32,785 nt of DNA from Terriglobia bacterium (GCA_020073015.1 JAIQFZ010000038.1:1-32785), one strand, 5' to 3'; shown: positions 1 through 8,062, counted from the first letter of the stretch. Notes: generated by a model from the sequence alone, not told the origin. A program made the numbers and translations.

Positions 1-1581
1 GTGGACCTGACGCGCTACCATCCGCGTCCGTGTTTGCAGTACTACATCAAGCGCTGCCTAGGTCCGTGTGTGAAGGAACTCACCACGCCCGAGATCTACA
101 GTGAAGCCGTGCGCGACGTGAAGCTCTTCCTCGAAGGCCGCCAAACCGACCTGGTCAAATCGCTCCGCGAGCGAATGGCGGAGACGGCCCAGCTCGAGGA
201 GTTCGAACGCGCCGCCCGCTATCGCGACCTGATCTCAACGGTAGAGCAGTTACAGGAGAAGCAGCGCATCGCCGCTGCCGAAGGCGACGACGCCGACGTC
301 TTCGGCTATCACTACGAAAATCAGATGCTCGCCGTGAACCTGTTCCACATGCGAGGAGGCAGAGTCCTGGATCGCCGGGAGTTCTTCTGGGAAGACCTGC
401 CCGAGTTCGGATCACAGTTGAACGATGGAGAGACGGGCGTCCCCGCCCGTCCAGGCGATGATCACGTAGGGACAGCCGCCCTCGGCTGTCCAGGCGAGCA
501 AAGCTCGCCAGCGACTTCCTTCCACCCCGCCGACTTTTTCTCTGCCCTAGTCAAGCAGCTGTACCTGGCCCAGCCCTACGTCCCCCGCAACATCTACGTC
601 CCCGTCGACTTCGAAGACCGCGAAGAGTTGGAAGAAGCGCTCAGCGAGCAACTAGCCGGCGAAGGAGGACGCGCCACCCGCGTCCACATCATCGTCCCGC
701 AGCGCGGCGACAAGCGCGAACTCATCGATCTAGCCGGCAACAACGCCAAGCAGTCCTACGATCAGCGCTTCCGAGTGATGAAGCCGAACGCCCGCGCCAT
801 CCAGGATGCTTTCCAAGACGCGCTCGCGCTCCCCGAACTGCCGAAGCGAATCGAGTGTTTCGACATCTCCCACATCCAGGGAGCTGAAACCGTAGCGTCG
901 ATGGTCGTCTGGGAAGAAGGCAAGATGAAGAAGTCCGACTACCGCAAATTCATCATCAAGACCGTAGAAGGCGTAGACGATTTCGCCTCTATGCGCGAAG
1001 TCGTCACGCGGCGCTACAAGCGGCTGCAGGAAGAAAAAAAAGCGATGCCCAGCCTCGTGCTAGTCGATGGTGGACTCGGACAGCTCCACGCCGCCGCCCA
1101 GGCCCTCGAAGAACTCGAAATCATCAACCAGCCGCTGGCTGCGATCGCCAAGCGCGAAGAAATCATCTACCTCTACGGTCAGGAAAACGACCCCGTCATC
1201 CTCGACCATCATTCTCCGGTACTCCACCTGGTCCAGATGATTCGTGACGAAGCCCACCGCTTCGCCGTCACCTTCCACCGCAAGCGCCGCCAGATCCGCG
1301 ACCGAGCCACCGAACTCCGCGAAATCCCCGGCGTCGGCGAATCCACCACCCGCCGCCTGCTCGAACACTTCGGCAGCCTGCAAGCCGTGAAGCAAGCCGA
1401 CGTAGCCGCTCTGTCGGCGGTCGTTACGAAGAGCCAGGCCGAAGCGATCCTCGAACATTTCCGAAACGGCAGTGAAGGTACCCACGGCAATTTGGGACCA
1501 CTCTCGACAGGGCGAAGCGGTCCCAAATCCTCTCCCGTGGGAGTTTCTTATGGACTCACCACGGTGAACAACAGGCCATAG
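1..1581 (+). CDS. uvrC: UvrABC system protein C (excinuclease subunit C), 5'-truncated by window edge
   Basis: UvrC makes both incisions around a DNA lesion in nucleotide excision repair, acting with UvrA and UvrB. The visible 526 residues start at the Cys-containing segment (RPCLQYYIKRCLGPC, about residues 9-23) that follows the GIY-YIG nuclease domain, so that N-terminal domain lies left of the window and the GTG at base 1 is just an internal Val codon. Then come the UvrB-binding UVR helix pair (about 52-87), the RNase H-like endonuclease domain with acidic residues in CFDISHIQG (D288) and LVDGGLGQL (D356), and a C-terminal helix-hairpin-helix region (about 439-472, IPGVG). Residues about 144-170 are an in-frame insert encoded by a three-hairpin repeat, at a position where UvrC normally runs straight on. 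The last ~35 residues are a non-conserved tail read through another inverted repeat, and the 3' end overlaps the convergent gene by 34 nt. Confidence 0.94.
   Translation: MDLTRYHPRPCLQYYIKRCLGPCVKELTTPEIYSEAVRDVKLFLEGRQTDLVKSLRERMAETAQLEEFERAARYRDLISTVEQLQEKQRIAAAEGDDADVFGYHYENQMLAVNLFHMRGGRVLDRREFFWEDLPEFGSQLNDGETGVPARPGDDHVGTAALGCPGEQSSPATSFHPADFFSALVKQLYLAQPYVPRNIYVPVDFEDREELEEALSEQLAGEGGRATRVHIIVPQRGDKRELIDLAGNNAKQSYDQRFRVMKPNARAIQDAFQDALALPELPKRIECFDISHIQGAETVASMVVWEEGKMKKSDYRKFIIKTVEGVDDFASMREVVTRRYKRLQEEKKAMPSLVLVDGGLGQLHAAAQALEELEIINQPLAAIAKREEIIYLYGQENDPVILDHHSPVLHLVQMIRDEAHRFAVTFHRKRRQIRDRATELREIPGVGESTTRRLLEHFGSLQAVKQADVAALSAVVTKSQAEAILEHFRNGSEGTHGNLGPLSTGRSGPKSSPVGVSYGLTTVNNRP
432..509. 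repeat. Three-hairpin dispersed repeat inside uvrC
   Basis: Three perfect short hairpins lie in a row: GACGGGCG/CGCCCGTC with a 4-nt loop (432-451), GACAGCCG/CGGCTGTC (471-490) and GGCGAGC/GCTCGCC with an AAA loop (493-509). The block is read in frame in uvrC as a Gly/Pro/Ala-rich insert. A related single hairpin (GTGGGCG TCCT CGCCCGTC) occurs downstream of glpX at 19588-19606. This layout matches intergenic repeat families seen elsewhere in the window, so insertion into the gene is the simplest reading. Confidence 0.75.
1481..1541. repeat. Imperfect inverted repeat at the uvrC 3' end
   Basis: The left arm has CCCACGG (1481-1487) and ATTTGGGACC (1490-1499). The right arm has GGTCCCAAAT (1519-1528) and CCGTGGG (1535-1541). 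The arms pair with a small internal bulge and an 18-19 nt loop. It falls between the uvrC helix-hairpin-helix region and the end of the convergent gene at 1548, where a bidirectional terminator would be expected, but there is no T-run, so the terminator role is inference. Confidence 0.55.
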
Positions 1582-2243
1582 CTGACCTTGCCCGTTCCGT
1601 GGGCGGTCGTCAGTTTTATCTGGACAAACGCAGGGCCCGGGACAAAGGTGGCCGGCACCGTGTAGACGCTGACGATACCGATCACCCCGCTGCTCCACGT
1701 CGTCTTGAGTGGCACGGTGACACTGGTGGCGCCTTGCAAGAAAACCGCGCTTCCACCCACCGTGTCGGTACCGAAGCCTTGGATACCGACATCCTGGCCA
1801 GGTGAGGCCTGGGTGATGGTTGAGAAATCGTCCACCGAGACCATTTTGCGCAGCACTGGCGGTTGCGGTTTCGCTGTGATGGAGATGGAGAAGGCCGCGC
1901 TGACGAGGTTGTCATCGAGTGTCTTGATCGTGATCTTAGCCCCGCCCGCCGCCAATGTGTCCGGCAGGCGCACGTAAATCTCGTTGTTGTTCGACGGCGC
2001 TTGGAAAAGGAACGGGGTGAACGGCACAGTTTTCTGCGTGACCGTCACAACCGTGAGGGACGGGTTGGATTGGGTACAGATGTTGAAACCCTGGATCGTC
2101 ACCATCTGCCCGATTCCCGCCGAATAGGGCACAATCGAACGAATGACAGGTTTTTTGCCGCCGAGTGCGACCGCAGGTTGCGACATCAAGCCGAAAACAA
2201 GGATCGCGAGGAGTAGCTTTGCGAGGAATCGAGCCGGTTTCAT
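1548..2243 (-). CDS. Secreted IPT/TIG-like domain protein
   Basis: This 231-aa protein has an N-terminal Sec signal peptide (MKPARFLAKLLLAILVFGLM, then VALGG). The start at 2243 is chosen because AGGAGG lies 7 nt upstream on the minus strand and the signal peptide begins exactly there; the longer open frame to 2399 adds only unrelated Arg-rich sequence. The body looks like two IPT/TIG-type immunoglobulin-like beta domains, each opening with a PVIRSIVPYSAGIGQMVTIQGFN-like pattern: Pro, hydrophobic strand, then G-Q-x-V-x-I-Q-G-F (first about residues 33-115, second about 120-230). Such domains are usually extracellular binding or structural modules. No catalytic motif is visible and the exact function is unknown. 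Its C-terminal 11 codons overlap the uvrC end in the opposite direction. Confidence 0.75.
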   Translation of the reverse strand: MKPARFLAKLLLAILVFGLMSQPAVALGGKKPVIRSIVPYSAGIGQMVTIQGFNICTQSNPSLTVVTVTQKTVPFTPFLFQAPSNNNEIYVRLPDTLAAGGAKITIKTLDDNLVSAAFSISITAKPQPPVLRKMVSVDDFSTITQASPGQDVGIQGFGTDTVGGSAVFLQGATSVTVPLKTTWSSGVIGIVSVYTVPATFVPGPAFVQIKLTTAHGTGKVSYGLLFTVVSP

Positions 2244-2537
2244 GGAAGTCCTCCTAGGCTGGGGCCAGCGATCTCCCGACGCTGTCAGCGTGGGGTAAGG
2301 GTTGGAGATTAGACACTCCGGAGATGCACGGAACGTCCGGAACCGTCTTACGAACGGTCCTTCAGTCCGGCATCTGCACGGAACAGACCTCCTCCGCAAG
2401 AGCTTATGTAACCATCCTCAGGCTTTTCGGGCGCGACGGAGGAAAAAAATGCCGTCGGCCTGGGAAGGGCGGTCCCAGAATGGGAGGGACGACGAATGAT
2501 TCCGGAATTGGGACCCGCAAGTGGCCACGCGCCGACC

Positions 2538-2618
2538 TCAGCTCTTCTTCCCGATCGACTTCGGCTTCAACCTCTTGACGTACTCGTAGCTGGCTTCAAG
2601 ATACTTCCGCAACTCTCC
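2538..2618 (-). pseudogene. Possible C-terminal gene remnant, 26 residues
   Basis: In the ~420-bp stretch between the IPT/TIG gene and the GH13 gene, the minus strand reads GELRKYLEASYEYVKRLKPK and then six more residues to a TGA stop at 2538. It is preceded directly by another in-frame TGA, so no full gene is present. The charged, helical composition looks like the tail of a real protein rather than random translation. It could equally be a tiny peptide with a TTG start behind GAGGAG. The family is not recognised. The remainder of 2244-2662 shows no other supported gene. Confidence 0.25.
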
Positions 2619-2662
2619 TCAGGCAGCCGGGTGGCTATTGCGACAGGTGCCTCCGGCGATGT

Positions 2663-4063
2663 TCACTTCACGAAGACCTGATACCCCCACGGCCGCAAAC
2701 TAAGCTTTGTAGAAGCGTCCAATTCCACACTCTGGCCGCCGAAGTAGTCCGTGTATCTGCCGTGATAGAGACTCTCTTTGAAGGTCACCGTCTGCGGCTG
2801 ATCGGAAAAATTGATCACCGCAAAAACCTTGTCCGTCTCATTCCGTCGCACAAAGCTGAACACTTTACTCGGAACGCTGTTGGTCACCGCGATCATGGTC
2901 GCACCCCAATGCGCATTCCAAAGCGCGGTGTTCTTCTTCTTCAGAGCGACGAGCTTCTTATAAAGATCGCCGTTCGGGTGCGTTCTCCAGACGATCGGAT
3001 CTTTCTCGAAGAACTTCAGGCGCTTCGTGTTGCCCGCTTCCTGCCCGTTGTAGATCAGCGGCATCCCTTCACCGACGGCGGACAACACCATCGCCGCCTC
3101 CACTCCCTTGCCGAATTGCTCGAACTCGGTCCCGTCCCACGCATTCTTGTCGTGGTTGCTCACAAACGTCATGCGCATAATGTCGGGCGGATACGCACTC
3201 TGGTTCCAGGAGTAGTACCCAAACAGTCCGCCCAGATCTTTCTTCTTGCCCGTCGTGATCTCATGGACGGCGTCATACCAACTCCAGGCATAGGTCATGT
3301 CGAACGCTTCCGCGTGCAGGTCACGGGATTCCCATTCCGCCAGCATGAAAACAGGTTTGATCGCGTCCAGTTCCTTGCGAGCGTTGTTCCAGAAATCCGC
3401 CGGGACGAAACCCGCCACGTCACAACGATAGCCATCGATGTTCGCTTCCCTCACCCAGTACTTCAGGGCATCGGTCATGTACTTGCGCAGGCCTTCGTGG
3501 CTGTAGTCAAGATTGATAATGTCGGACCAGTCCCACCAAGGCGTCGGCGTGAAGTCACCTTTCCAATCGCGCATATACCATTCGGCGTGCTGGCTGACCA
3601 GAACATTGTCCCAGGCGGTATGGTTTGCGACCCAGTCAAGAATCACGTACATGTGTAACTGGTGAGCCGCGTCGACGAAGTGCTTGAGATCGTCCAGGGT
3701 GCCGAACTCAGGATTCACGCTGTAGTAGTCCTGTACCGCATAGGGGCTCCCCAAAGTACCCTTGCGATTCTTTCCGCCAATTCTGTGGATCGGCATCAAC
3801 CACACGATAGCGACGCCCAACTCCTTCAGCCGGGGTAGTTGCTTCTCCGCCGCCCGGAACGTCCCCTCCGGCGTGAACTGCCGGGTGTTGATCTGATAGA
3901 TGATGGCGTTCTTGCTCCACTCGGGGTGCTTGAGCTTGACGTAGGGAATAGGTTGATAAGGGTTCGGCTGATTCGCAGAGGGACTAACCGCGCCACCCGG
4001 AGTCCTCGCACAACTGGTCAGGAGTGCAATTAGCAGAATAAGGATCGACGCCCGGAAGCGCAT
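2663..4063 (-). CDS. GH13 alpha-amylase family glycosidase, lipoprotein
   Basis: This 466-aa secreted glycoside hydrolase probably acts on alpha-glucans or maltodextrins at the cell surface. The start at 4063 follows an AGGTGG-type ribosome site and opens a lipoprotein signal peptide with lipobox LLTSC (Cys18). The (beta/alpha)8 domain shows all four GH13 regions: DWVANH (143-148), GYRCDVA with the nucleophile D215, LAEW with the acid/base E243, and SNHD (302-305) with the transition-state Asp. The C-terminal ~90 residues form the usual all-beta domain C (KVFSFVRRNETDKVFAVINF). The length is typical of short bacterial alpha-amylases and cyclomaltodextrinase-like enzymes; substrate specificity cannot be read off. 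It lies between two other minus-strand secreted proteins but with gaps over 200 bp, so an operon is not evident. Confidence 0.9.
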   Translation of the reverse strand: MRFRASILILLIALLTSCARTPGGAVSPSANQPNPYQPIPYVKLKHPEWSKNAIIYQINTRQFTPEGTFRAAEKQLPRLKELGVAIVWLMPIHRIGGKNRKGTLGSPYAVQDYYSVNPEFGTLDDLKHFVDAAHQLHMYVILDWVANHTAWDNVLVSQHAEWYMRDWKGDFTPTPWWDWSDIINLDYSHEGLRKYMTDALKYWVREANIDGYRCDVAGFVPADFWNNARKELDAIKPVFMLAEWESRDLHAEAFDMTYAWSWYDAVHEITTGKKKDLGGLFGYYSWNQSAYPPDIMRMTFVSNHDKNAWDGTEFEQFGKGVEAAMVLSAVGEGMPLIYNGQEAGNTKRLKFFEKDPIVWRTHPNGDLYKKLVALKKKNTALWNAHWGATMIAVTNSVPSKVFSFVRRNETDKVFAVINFSDQPQTVTFKESLYHGRYTDYFGGQSVELDASTKLSLRPWGYQVFVK

Positions 4064-4276
4064 GGCTAAGCCACCTCTGGCGAAAGGAGGAAATCTCGAT
4101 TCTCGTTGCATCATTGATTGGAACCGGCGTCGATAATAGCACCGTGGCAGGGTCGCGCCACGGCTCGGACAAGCTGATCGCACGCCAGAAACGACGGCTG
4201 CGGTCCTGTACGTCACCAACGCATCCGCTGCCTTACGCCCCTGACCAGGTCTCCACCCTTCGCACAGGAGGTGGCC

Positions 4277-4972
4277 CTACTTCGACGGCACCAGTTCACC
4301 CGCTGCCAAAACATAGGACGTCACCTTGTCCAGTTTGATATTGGAGCGCGTGCAAGTAATCGCCACCGACCCGTCAGTGTTGCGGGCGGACGCCACATCC
4401 TTCATCATGGCCCGATGATCCGAAGTAACCGCAAGAGGCGCGGTCGGGCCGGAGTCCGCGCTTCCGTCCGTCTCATGGCCCGGAAACGGCTGGGAAGCTG
4501 GTGAATTCGGGTCAGGGCGCGTGCCCGCTCCCCTCCCGGTTTTCCAGGTGGCGGAAGTATTGGGCGGCCCGTACGCGAGATCCTGCCCGGCGTCCATCCG
4601 CGTCGGGTAATACCACCCGGTCAGATAGACCTTGATCGGCGCCGAGCCATTCTTCCACTCCACCAAATCCATACGGATGGCAAGGCGGGAGGGCTCGGTT
4701 GCGGACTTCGCCACCGACTCTGTAACTTCTCCCGAGAAGACGGAGTTCCTCGGGAATACCACTCCATTCACCAGGGTGGCCACGGTCAGTTTCGCCTTGA
4801 TCTTAGTTCCAACCGGGGTAGCGCCGGCTGTCACGTTTTGCTGCATGGTCACAGGAAATTCGAGCGCCACCGGAGCACGCGGGGCCGCAGCCTTCTGCTG
4901 GCCCAACACCGCCGCGGGGCCGAAGACGAAAGTAGTCAGCACGCTTCCAACGAGCATTCTTCTCGTGAACAT
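4277..4972 (-). CDS. Secreted protein of unknown function, single beta module
   Basis: This 231-aa protein starts at 4972 behind a strong AAGGAGG site. It has a signal peptide (MFTRRMLVGSVLTTFVFG, cleavage likely near VLGQQ) followed by an Ala/Pro stretch. Residues about 35-120 form a beta-rich module with the pattern G-T-K-I-K-A-K-L-x-x-A, then V-F-P-R-N-S-V-F-x-G-E-V-T. The same pattern appears twice in the product of 9287-10792, so the two proteins appear related. The second half is rich in Gly, Pro and Ser and ends in a short beta segment. It is probably periplasmic or envelope-attached. No enzyme motif is seen. It is divergent from the acyl-CoA dehydrogenase gene, leaving a 129-bp shared upstream region. 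Confidence 0.65.
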   Translation of the reverse strand: MFTRRMLVGSVLTTFVFGPAAVLGQQKAAAPRAPVALEFPVTMQQNVTAGATPVGTKIKAKLTVATLVNGVVFPRNSVFSGEVTESVAKSATEPSRLAIRMDLVEWKNGSAPIKVYLTGWYYPTRMDAGQDLAYGPPNTSATWKTGRGAGTRPDPNSPASQPFPGHETDGSADSGPTAPLAVTSDHRAMMKDVASARNTDGSVAITCTRSNIKLDKVTSYVLAAGELVPSK

Positions 4973-5101
4973 TTGCGACCTCCTTGCTGTTTGATGAAAC
5001 AGCTGGACGCTGCGGATGCCCCTATTTTCAAGCAAGCCCGCCGTCTGCTACTTTAATTAGTTTGCCATTGACGGCCTGCCGGCTTCTGGGGTGAAACAAA
5101 A

Positions 5102-6283
5102 ATGCCAGCCATCAAATTCCGCGGTGTGGACTTCATCGACTTCGACACGTTGCTGAGCGACGACGAGCGCCTGGTGCGCGACACCGCCCGCAAGTTCATC
5201 GAGGACAATCTCGTCCCCATCATCGAAGAGTGCAACCGCGCCGGCCGCTTCCCGCGCGAACTGGTAAAGCCCATGGCCGACCTAGGTTTCTTCGGAGCCT
5301 CACTGCAAGGCTACGGCTGCGCCGGCATGGGCAACGTCGAGTACGGGCTGGTGACCCAGGAATTGGAGCGCGGCGACTCCGGCGTACGTTCGTTCGTCAG
5401 TGTGCAGTCGGCGCTGGTGATGTATCCGATTTACACCTTTGGCTCCGACGAACAGAAGAACACCTGGCTGCCCGCCATGCAGAAAGGCGAAAAGATCGGC
5501 TGCTTCGGGTTGACCGAGCCCGGCTTCGGCTCGAACCCCGGCGGCATGCGAATGCGCGCGAAAAAAGTCGGCAAGGAATACGTGCTGAATGGCGAGAAAA
5601 TGTGGATCACCTCCGGCACCATCGCCGACGTCGCCGTCATCTGGGCAAAAGTGGAAGACGAAGATAACAAGGTCCGCGGCTTCCTGGTCGAAACCGATCG
5701 CCCCGGCTTCAAGGCCGACGACATTCACGGCAAGTGGTCACTCCGCGCATCGGTAACATCAGGTCTCTCGCTGCAGGATGTCCGCATCCCCGAGTCGAAT
5801 CTTCTGCCCGGTACAGGCGGCTTGAAGTCTCCCCTGATGTGCCTGAACCAGGCGCGCTACGGAATCGCCTGGGGAGCGGTAGGCGCAGCCATGTCGTGTT
5901 ACGACTGCGCGCTGCAATATGCCCTGTTGCGCAAACAATTCCGCGACCAGCCCATCGCCTCGCACCAACTCGTGCAGGAAAAACTCGCCTGGATGATCAG
6001 CGAAATCACCAAGGCCCAGCTTCTAGTCCTGCAAGTCGGACGCCTGAAAGACGCAGGCAAAGTCGAGCACCAGCACATCTCGATGGCAAAGCGGAATAAC
6101 GTTTGGATGGCCCTCGAATGCGCCCGTATGTCGCGTGACATTCTCGGCGCCAACGGCGTGGCCGACGACTACCCCATCATGCGCCACCTGATGAACCTGG
6201 AAAGCGTAAAGACCTACGAAGGCACGCACGACATCCACACGCTGATCATCGGGTCAAGCGTCACGGGAATCGACGCGTTCTAA
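5102..6283 (+). CDS. gcdH: Acyl-CoA dehydrogenase, glutaryl-CoA dehydrogenase-like
   Basis: This 393-aa FAD enzyme has the full acyl-CoA dehydrogenase fold: N-terminal helical domain (about 15-130), middle beta domain with LTEPGFGSNPGG and WITSG for FAD and substrate binding (about 135-240), and C-terminal helical domain ending in MNLESVKTYEGTHDIHTLI. E373 in YEGTHDIH is the expected catalytic base. R96 in SGVRSFVSVQSALVM matches the Arg that binds the glutaryl carboxylate in glutaryl-CoA dehydrogenases, which supports GcdH over generic short-chain enzymes. GcdH oxidises and decarboxylates glutaryl-CoA to crotonyl-CoA in lysine, tryptophan or aromatic catabolism, passing electrons to ETF. No other genes of that pathway are adjacent. 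The ribosome site is weak (GGGGTG). A stem-loop repeat begins two bases after the stop codon. Confidence 0.88.
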   Translation: MPAIKFRGVDFIDFDTLLSDDERLVRDTARKFIEDNLVPIIEECNRAGRFPRELVKPMADLGFFGASLQGYGCAGMGNVEYGLVTQELERGDSGVRSFVSVQSALVMYPIYTFGSDEQKNTWLPAMQKGEKIGCFGLTEPGFGSNPGGMRMRAKKVGKEYVLNGEKMWITSGTIADVAVIWAKVEDEDNKVRGFLVETDRPGFKADDIHGKWSLRASVTSGLSLQDVRIPESNLLPGTGGLKSPLMCLNQARYGIAWGAVGAAMSCYDCALQYALLRKQFRDQPIASHQLVQEKLAWMISEITKAQLLVLQVGRLKDAGKVEHQHISMAKRNNVWMALECARMSRDILGANGVADDYPIMRHLMNLESVKTYEGTHDIHTLIIGSSVTGIDAF

Positions 6284-6284
6284 A

Positions 6285-6310
6285 GTGTGGCGCGGACATT
6301 CCTGTCCGCG
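6285..6310 (+). repeat. Repeat family B stem-loop, copy 1
   Basis: GTGTGGCGCGGACA TTCC TGTCCGCG: GCGGACA pairs with TGTCCGC around a short loop. It starts two bases after the TAA of the acyl-CoA dehydrogenase gene. Related copies are at 11796-11822, 11915-11941 (inverted) and 24954-24979. Confidence 0.8.
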
Positions 6311-6343
6311 CTGCGGCGGCGAGTGCCACCAGAAGGCTGACCT

Positions 6344-6426
6344 CGATGTTGCGCATGGTTTTCGGTGCCGCAATGCTTCAGTGCTGGATAACGGATTTGT
6401 TCTCAGCGGCAGCTTCGCCCGCTGAG
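6344..6426 (+). repeat. Repeat family A, copy 1
   Basis: An element of about 83 bp that runs CGATGTTG, then a first hairpin around GCTTCAGTGC, the spacer ATAACGGATTTGTTCTCAG, and a second hairpin around GCAGCTTCGCCCGCTGAG. It aligns along its length with 17544-17629 and, in its second two-thirds, with 30909-30972. This copy is the most degenerate: the stems are imperfect. Confidence 0.7.
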
Positions 6427-6602
6427 AAGTGTCTCTAAACAACACGACAGCTGTTTATCGGTTTGGGATCTCCGGCCAAGAAGTGGCCGCCACGCTGTCT
6501 CCGCCCGTGTAGACCAGAACGGACGTCGACCTGAGTCTGCCTGTCCACCGGTTGTTGGTGAAATCGTGATTTTTCGCCAGCTATCGACCATGTATCCACG
6601 TC

Positions 6603-6740
6603 TCAGTTTCGGATATGCTGACTTCCCCAGCCGGGGGCGTCGCCTTTTTCAACTTTTCCGATGAACCGCAGGAAGGCGATGCCCGCGAAAAGCAGTACGT
6701 TCAAAGCGTGAGAGATTTCCCTTCGGGTGATTGATTCCAT
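6603..6740 (-). CDS. Possible 45-aa single-pass membrane protein
   Basis: An ATG at 6740 opens a 45-codon frame whose middle is a clear transmembrane-like segment (ALNVLLFAGIAFLRFIG) flanked by charged ends (MESITRREISH and KVEKGDAPGWG). It is divergent from the small secreted peptide gene at 6885. The ribosome site is weak (a GGGG about 13 nt upstream), and with so short a frame chance cannot be excluded. No family is recognised. The rest of 6427-6884 contains no other supported gene. Confidence 0.3.
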   Translation of the reverse strand: MESITRREISHALNVLLFAGIAFLRFIGKVEKGDAPGWGSQHIRN

Positions 6741-6884
6741 CCACGGCTGGCCCCAGCTTCAACAGTTCGCCGTGCACTGAATATTCAAGAAACGACAATT
6801 ATCCACAAGTCTTGCTGCTCGCGAAGCCTCGACCGGGCATATACTTCGCCACGCGTAGAAGTTTGCGCAAAGGAGACTCCCCCG

Positions 6885-7061
6885 ATGAACAAGGTACTGG
6901 AAGTCCTGCTAACCGTTGTGGCACTGGCTGGGTTGTACAGCGCACTCCCGGCAAGCACCGTGCGGCCCGGCAATTCTGCCGCTCGAGCAGAACAGGCTGT
7001 GGTAGTTGCTGATGGTAGCGACCCGATGCCCTTGTGCCGACGCTGCACCCAAACCCGATAA
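6885..7061 (+). CDS. Small secreted peptide (58 aa) with CxxC tail
   Basis: An ATG at 6885 stands behind AAAGGAG (spacing about 9 nt) and opens a 58-aa frame. Residues 1-24 form a signal peptide or membrane anchor (MNKVLEVLLTVVALAGLYSA, then LPAS). The mature part is short and polar with a hydrophobic strand (AVVVADGSD) and ends in DPMPLCRRCTQTR, giving a Cys51-x2-Cys54 pair. Such a pair could bind metal or form a disulfide, or the tail could be a processed signal; none of this is proven. The gene lies about 110 bp upstream of a polytopic membrane protein on the same strand, so the two may work together. The family is not recognised with certainty. Confidence 0.6.
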   Translation: MNKVLEVLLTVVALAGLYSALPASTVRPGNSAARAEQAVVVADGSDPMPLCRRCTQTR

Positions 7062-7174
7062 GGATAAGCATAGGCAAGCTGAATTCATAAAATCGACACC
7101 GGCCGCCCAAAAAAGACATTGCGGAGCGGTCGCGGGATAGGTATGCTTTCCGAACGTTACGTGTCTATCAGGCG

Positions 7175-8047
7175 ATGAACTGGTTAATGTATGGGAGTTG
7201 GCTCGCTGGTCCGCTGTTGCAGATCACCCTTCTGATCTTCATGGTCCGGTGCAAGTTCCATGCGGTGTTTCCCCGATTCTTTTCCTACATCCTGTTTCAG
7301 ACCCTCAAGTCGGCATGTTTGTTTGTCGCATACCGGTATCTTCCCGGCGAGAGCTACTTCGACGCGTACTGGACGGGAAATGCCGTCAGCGTGATCTTTG
7401 CCGTCGCAGTGATGGATGAAATACTTCGCAGCCTCTTTAAAGAGTACGGAGGTATTCAGAGTTTAAGCACGACCATATTCCGATGGTCGTGCGGGCTGCT
7501 CCTGCTGCTGGCCATCATCGGTGCCTTGTCCAGTGGCGAAACGGGTGGAGACAGGGTAGTGGCGGCGGTGTTTGCCTTTGATCGCAGCATGCGCCTCATG
7601 CAGGTTGGGCTCTTCCTGCTCTTGATGCTTCTCTGCCGTGTTCTCAGAAACTGCTGGCGGCAACCGGTATTCGGCATAGCGCTGGGATTCGGAGTCTTTG
7701 CCAGCGTTGAGCTGATCCTGGTGAGTGTTGTCATGTGGTTGGGCGACGGTCACGCCGCCACCATCAGTTTAGTGAAAAGTGCGGCATACAATGCAGTGAC
7801 CCTCGTGTGGATCGGCTATCTGAAACAGCAGCCGCAACTGGTGCCACAGGTTGAAGCGGCTACCAGCGCGAATACTTTCGGGATGGCGTTGGCCGCGTCA
7901 GGCGTTGTGTCGGATCCTGACGCAAGCTTTATGTTGAGGGTAGAGCAGGCCGTGGACCGGGTCTTGTCTCGCGGCGATTGGCCGAGACCAGGTACAAAGG
8001 GACGTCGGATCGTCAGCCGCAAGCCCAATCCAGAAGAGGGGAACTGA
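7175..8047 (+). CDS. Polytopic membrane protein of unknown function
   Basis: This 290-aa protein has about seven hydrophobic segments: near residues 7-25 (GPLLQITLLIFMV), 33-53, 65-82, 100-120 (GLLLLLAIIGALS), 138-160 (VGLFLLLMLLCRV), 168-190 (IALGFGVFASVELILVSVV) and 200-216, followed by a ~75-residue cytoplasmic tail that is Ala, Gln and Arg rich. No sensor kinase, transporter or enzyme motif is visible. The topology resembles uncharacterised seven-helix proteins found widely in Acidobacteria. A small secreted peptide gene lies just upstream and an unknown gene follows 15 bp downstream, so the three could form a unit. The ATG at 7175 has no strong ribosome site. Confidence 0.65.
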   Translation: MNWLMYGSWLAGPLLQITLLIFMVRCKFHAVFPRFFSYILFQTLKSACLFVAYRYLPGESYFDAYWTGNAVSVIFAVAVMDEILRSLFKEYGGIQSLSTTIFRWSCGLLLLLAIIGALSSGETGGDRVVAAVFAFDRSMRLMQVGLFLLLMLLCRVLRNCWRQPVFGIALGFGVFASVELILVSVVMWLGDGHAATISLVKSAAYNAVTLVWIGYLKQQPQLVPQVEAATSANTFGMALAASGVVSDPDASFMLRVEQAVDRVLSRGDWPRPGTKGRRIVSRKPNPEEGN

Positions 8048-8062
8048 TCCTGCTTCCCACCG

